From GCA-2686765 sp036012725 (GTDB lineage Bacteria; Pseudomonadota; Alphaproteobacteria; Rhodospirillales; 2-02-FULL-58-16): a stretch of DNA of 7,707 bases. The stretch lies in NCBI GenBank assembly GCA_036012725.1, contig DASCPW010000023.1:1-7707 (forward strand), read 5' to 3'. The translations under genes were made by a program, and so were the position numbers. The notes under the pieces were generated by a model that did no database searches, had not been told where the DNA came from, and saw only the letters and a program-made list of their open reading frames with translations. How positions within the stretch are numbered: the stretch's first letter is position 1; each line of letters opens with the position of its first letter. This document shows, in pieces, positions 5,383 through 7,707 of this stretch.

Positions 5383-7170
5383 CTTTTCCGGCGGCTCGTC
5401 CACCGGTGGCGGCGGGCGTATCTTTTCGATCTCGGCGCCGGGGAAGGTTTCCATCACCGCCTGGATCAGTGGGTGTTCGGTGGCGGCGGCCTTGGCGGCG
5501 GCGGTTTCGGATTCCTCTTGTTGCTGCAATGTCACCGCGCCGGGTTGACTGGAAATCGTGACGACCCAGCGCCGGGTAGTGCTTTCGTTGAGAAAACGGC
5601 TGAGGTCGTGAGCCAAAGCCGAAGGTGCGCGGTCGCCGGGATGGAATTCGATACGGCCCGGTTCGAAATGGACCAAATGCAGGTTGTTGATTAGGTTGCC
5701 GTGAAGGATTGCTTTGTTTGCTTCATCGGTCAGCGCCACCACCTCGTCGAAAGTGGCGGGATCGGGCAAGGGAATTGCCGCTGCCGTGGGCTGTTCCGGC
5801 AACGGTTCCGAGGCCGCCGCTGCGCTCCCGTCGGCAAGGGCGGCGCGAGGTTTGTCCTCGGGTGGTGGCGGTGAAAGGGTGGCCGCCCGTTCGGCCGTCT
5901 CCTCGGCGGAGGCGAGTGGCGCGGCGGCTCCGGGGGCCGGGCCGCCGTCATTTTTTTCAAGTGCCTTGAGAGCTTCCACCGGTGTCGGCAGGTCGGCGGC
6001 AAAGGCGAGCCTGATAAGAATCATTTCCACCGCTTGCAGCGGCCTGGGCGCGGTCTTAATCTCACCCAGGCCCTTGAGCAGCATCTGCCATGCCCTGGCC
6101 AAAGCGGCCATTGACAAGCACTTGGCCATGTCTGTTCCCATCACCCTTTCCGTTTCGGAAACGCCAGGATCCTTGGCGGCGTCGGGGGCGACCTTGAGGC
6201 GCGTCACCCAGTGGATGATTTCCAGCAGGTCTTGCAGAATCCGCGCCGGATCGGCGCCGGCTTCATATTGATCGGCCAATACCCGCAAGGCGGTCACAAT
6301 CTCGCCCTTGAGGACGGCTTCCAGCATGGTGAACGACTGCGAACGGTCAGCCAGCCCCAGCATCTCGTGCACGCCGCTCTCGCCGATGTCGCCACCGGTA
6401 AGGGATATGGCTTGATCAAGCAGACTGAGGCCGTCGCGGACGCTACCTTCGGCGGCACCGGCGATCAGGCGGAGCGCCGCCGACGTGGCCTTGACGCCTT
6501 CCTTCTCGGCGATGTCGGCGTAATAAGCAAGAAGCGTCTCGATATCGACCCGGCGCAGATCGAAACGCTGACAACGGCTGAGGACCGTCACCGGCACCTT
6601 GCGAGTTTCGGTAGTGGCAAAAATGAATTTCACATGCTTGGGCGGTTCTTCCAATGTTTTCAGAAGAGCGTTGAAGGCGTGCTTCGACAGCATGTGGACT
6701 TCATCGATGATATAGACCTTGTAACGGGCTGAGGTCGGCCGATAGCGTACCCCATCGAGCAGTTCGCGCATCTCTTCGACTTTGGTGCGGCTGGCGGCAT
6801 CCATCTCCAGGACATCAACGTGCCGATCCTCGGTGATGGCCCGGCAGTGTTCGCATACTCCGCAAGGTTCGGGCGTTGGGCCGCCTTGAGCGTCCTCCCC
6901 GATGCAGTTCAGCGCCCGGGCGATGATCCTGGCGGTGGTCGTCTTGCCGACGCCACGCACGCCGGTGAAGATGAAGGCATGGGCCAAGCGTCCCGAGTCG
7001 ATGGCGTTGGTCAATGTCCTGACCATTGCCTCCTGGCCGATCAGCCCGGCAAAAATGGACGGCCGGTATTTGCGAGCCAGGACCAGGTATTGTCCGGATT
7101 CGTCCTTTTCTTTCCGCCCCGGCGGGTCTTCCGATAAGTCTGCCTTTGGGGAACTAACTGGATCGGTCAT
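5377..7170 (-). CDS. dnaX: DNA polymerase III subunit gamma/tau
   Basis: A 597-aa clamp-loader ATPase that opens and loads the beta sliding clamp and, in the tau form, ties the polymerases and helicase together. The AAA+ part shows Walker A GVRGVGKTT (70-78, Lys76), a zinc site C89, C103, C106, C109, Walker B VYIIDEVHML (152-161), the SRC arginine-finger motif (198-200) and sensor 2 GSVRDGLSLLDQ (242-253). Domain III, the collar, ends near residue 392. A Pro/Ala-rich linker follows (about 409-475), then a C-terminal domain with ETFPGAEI of the kind seen in alphaproteobacterial DnaX. ATG 7170 (MTDPVSS) is preferred: the longer frame to 7314 would run through the SRP RNA gene. No clear Shine-Dalgarno is seen. 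Codons 405-407 sit in an A7 run that could give a 407-aa gamma form (see separate entry). SRP RNA lies 42 bases upstream and ybaB downstream. Confidence 0.97.
   Translation of the reverse strand: MTDPVSSPKADLSEDPPGRKEKDESGQYLVLARKYRPSIFAGLIGQEAMVRTLTNAIDSGRLAHAFIFTGVRGVGKTTTARIIARALNCIGEDAQGGPTPEPCGVCEHCRAITEDRHVDVLEMDAASRTKVEEMRELLDGVRYRPTSARYKVYIIDEVHMLSKHAFNALLKTLEEPPKHVKFIFATTETRKVPVTVLSRCQRFDLRRVDIETLLAYYADIAEKEGVKATSAALRLIAGAAEGSVRDGLSLLDQAISLTGGDIGESGVHEMLGLADRSQSFTMLEAVLKGEIVTALRVLADQYEAGADPARILQDLLEIIHWVTRLKVAPDAAKDPGVSETERVMGTDMAKCLSMAALARAWQMLLKGLGEIKTAPRPLQAVEMILIRLAFAADLPTPVEALKALEKNDGGPAPGAAAPLASAEETAERAATLSPPPPEDKPRAALADGSAAAASEPLPEQPTAAAIPLPDPATFDEVVALTDEANKAILHGNLINNLHLVHFEPGRIEFHPGDRAPSALAHDLSRFLNESTTRRWVVTISSQPGAVTLQQQEESETAAAKAAATEHPLIQAVMETFPGAEIEKIRPPPPVDEPPEKV
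5922..5967 (-). promoter_or_regulatory. Putative programmed -1 frameshift / slippage site in dnaX
   Basis: On the minus strand, codons 405-407 of dnaX (Glu-Lys-Asn) contain seven A (5957-5951). They give an in-frame slippery heptamer A-AAA-AAT (5956-5950) of the X-XXY-YYZ type. After a -1 shift the next codon is UGA (5950-5948), so the product would stop at 407 residues, just past domain III. Two bases after the heptamer begins an all-GC hairpin: 11-base arm at 5947-5937, CCC loop at 5936-5934, and the returning arm at 5933-5922 with one bulged A at 5929. AAGG (5967-5964) lies 7 bases upstream of the heptamer as a possible internal SD stimulator. E. coli dnaX uses A-AAA-AAG, an upstream SD and a downstream stem-loop to make gamma. 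RNA-polymerase slippage adding one A would reach the same stop. The 2-base spacer is shorter than usual. Confidence 0.6.
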
Positions 7171-7212
7171 CGGCGTCCGGGATTCTTTTGACAAGGGGTT
7201 CAATATACGCTG

Positions 7213-7315
7213 GGTGGGAGACTGAACGATCGACCCAGGCCAATACTCGTTACGGCTGCTTCCTTCCGGATCTGACCGGGTTGGCGAGGGGCCTGTCCGT
7301 CGCCAGCCTCCCACC
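7213..7315 (-). ncRNA. ffs: Signal recognition particle RNA (small bacterial type, 4.5S)
   Basis: About 103 nt. The minus strand carries the conserved SRP domain IV: GGTCAGATCCGGAAGGAAGC at the tip, with the GGAA tetraloop, continuing AGCCGTAACG. This is the site bound by the Ffh M domain for targeting membrane proteins. The ends pair as GGTGGGAG (7315-7308) with CTCCCACC (7220-7213), closing the long rod expected of the small SRP RNA, and inner segments such as GGCGA/TCGCC add further pairing. A promoter ending in TATAAT lies just upstream. No terminator is visible before dnaX 42 bases on, so the RNA may be processed from a dnaX-containing transcript. The exact mature ends are estimated from the stem. 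Confidence 0.95.
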
Positions 7316-7319
7316 GGCC

Positions 7320-7348
7320 ATTATAGCAGCAGCGGAACCGTTTCAAAA
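7320..7348 (-). promoter_or_regulatory. Strong sigma70-type promoter for SRP RNA (and dnaX)
   Basis: On the minus strand a perfect -10 TATAAT (7325-7320) lies 4 bases before the first base of the SRP RNA closing stem. Upstream, TTTTGA (7348-7343) gives a 17-base spacer, or TTGAAA (7346-7341) a 15-base spacer; the two overlap. The placement fits a stable-RNA promoter with transcription starting at about 7313-7316. Confidence 0.7.
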
Positions 7349-7386
7349 GCCGGTCATCATACCAATAGGGGATATTTTACCGTTAT

Positions 7387-7422
7387 AGCATTTCCGGTTC
7401 ACATGCGTTCACCTGAAATGTT
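7387..7422. repeat. Palindromic intergenic element upstream of the SRP RNA promoter
   Basis: AGCATTTC (7387-7394) pairs with GAAATGTT (7415-7422) with one G-T wobble, then a C/T mismatch, then GGT (7396-7398) pairs with ACC (7411-7413). Inside are two direct copies of GTTCAC (7397-7402 and 7407-7412). Elements beginning AGCATTTCCGGTTCAC are common between genes in alphaproteobacterial genomes (recalled, not searched). The AT-richer tail to about 7455 may belong to the same element. If transcribed it would fold into a hairpin; its role is unknown. Confidence 0.5.
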
Positions 7423-7519
7423 CTATCCATTTGTTTTGAATGCAAATGCGTCGTCGCCGATGAGTCCATCCGTAGAGGATTTGCACTGACCGCCGCAACG
7501 CCCCGTTCGGCGTCAAGTT
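7423..7519. other. Intergenic stretch before the right-hand IS fragment
   Basis: No gene is supported here. An open minus-strand frame (7642-7409) crosses both this stretch and the transposase fragment and has no recognisable family features, so it is not annotated. The boundary of the IS fragment may lie inside this stretch, but no terminal inverted repeat or target-site duplication could be identified. Confidence 0.4.
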
Positions 7520-7707
7520 ACCCGGGAGTACTGGGAGGCGTGCCGATGGGGGTGTCGAAAAGACCCTCCCCGACGGCTCCGGTCCGACGATGTTCTTCAT
7601 CTCCTGGCCGACCTGTTCGCGGATAAAGGGCCGCCTGATCACATCCGCTCCGATAACGGCTCGGAGTTCACGGCCAAAACCGTCAGAGCCTGGCTCGGCA
7701 GGATTGG
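7520..7707 (+). pseudogene. IS3-family orfB (DDE integrase) fragment, frameshifted and cut by window end
   Basis: From about 7583 the frame reads RSDDVLHLLADLFADKG, then PPDHIRSDNGSEFTAKTVR, then AWLGRIG, ending at the window edge. This is the rve integrase core of IS3-family OrfB around the second catalytic Asp (IRSDNGSEF). Upstream the reading appears broken: REYWEAC (7523-7543) is in the same frame, PMGVSK (7543-7560) is in another, and about 13 extra bases (7561-7573) restore the first frame. Together these look like the conserved DEYTRECLAI-x-V-x-R-K region after a 1-base loss and a 13-base insertion. The N-terminal ~150 residues of OrfB are absent. The downstream catalytic Glu would lie beyond the window. 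Confidence 0.7.

Noticed and set aside
5714..6732. Long plus-strand open frames opposite dnaX (5714-6271, 6211-6732)
   Set aside because: They are antisense shadows of a clearly recognised gene, low in complexity and without motifs.
7171..7314. Upstream extension of the dnaX reading frame to 7314
   Set aside because: The extra 48 codons run almost entirely through the SRP RNA gene and resemble no DnaX N-terminus; ATG 7170 gives a normal protein.
1..7707. Composite transposon carrying the whole segment
   Set aside because: Both IS fragments are truncated and in the same orientation with no identified ends, and the core dnaX-ybaB-recR block is ordinary chromosome content.

Overview
The window reads as chromosomal DNA of a fairly GC-rich alphaproteobacterium, perhaps of Rhodospirillales type. 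The main reason is the block small SRP RNA - dnaX - ybaB - recR on the minus strand, together with an alphaproteobacterial style of DnaX (long P/A-rich linker and a C-terminal domain with an FPGA motif). Family calls rest on motifs read by eye, without database searches, so the lineage is an inference.

Layout. 1-264: the 3' end of an IS3-family orfA and a decayed start of orfB. 385-855 (minus): a small unrecognised protein made of two copies of a ~57-residue motif. 856-1062: a divergent intergenic region. 1063-2247 (plus): a membrane-anchored SGNH/GDSL hydrolase. 2346-3413 (plus): gmd, GDP-mannose 4,6-dehydratase, probably with its own promoter. 3426-4184 (minus): a Crp/Fnr-family regulator, convergent with gmd. 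4261-4848 (minus): recR. 4911-5234 (minus): ybaB. 5377-7170 (minus): dnaX. 7213-7315 (minus): SRP RNA behind a strong sigma70-type promoter. 7387-7422: a palindromic intergenic element. 7520-7707: a frameshifted IS3-family orfB fragment that runs off the window.

The right-hand block is replication and repair housekeeping. dnaX encodes the clamp-loader ATPase, RecR acts in RecFOR recombinational repair, and YbaB is the small nucleoid-associated protein that usually sits between them. SRP RNA and dnaX appear to share one promoter. The left part is accessory. gmd and the SGNH hydrolase suggest synthesis or modification of a surface glycan with 6-deoxyhexose sugars, and the small repeat protein has a lower GC content and lies next to IS debris.

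The strongest non-obvious signal is inside dnaX. An A7 run forms an in-frame A-AAA-AAT heptamer, a -1 shift there meets UGA at once, and an 11-bp all-GC hairpin follows two bases later. This is the architecture expected for making a short gamma form (about 407 aa) beside full-length tau (597 aa). Next in interest are the two-repeat protein and the Crp/Fnr regulator, which keeps only part of the FNR cysteine set and has Lys where FNR has its DNA-reading Glu. I saw no CRISPR array, tRNA, toxin-antitoxin pair or defence cluster, and no clear new multi-gene system.
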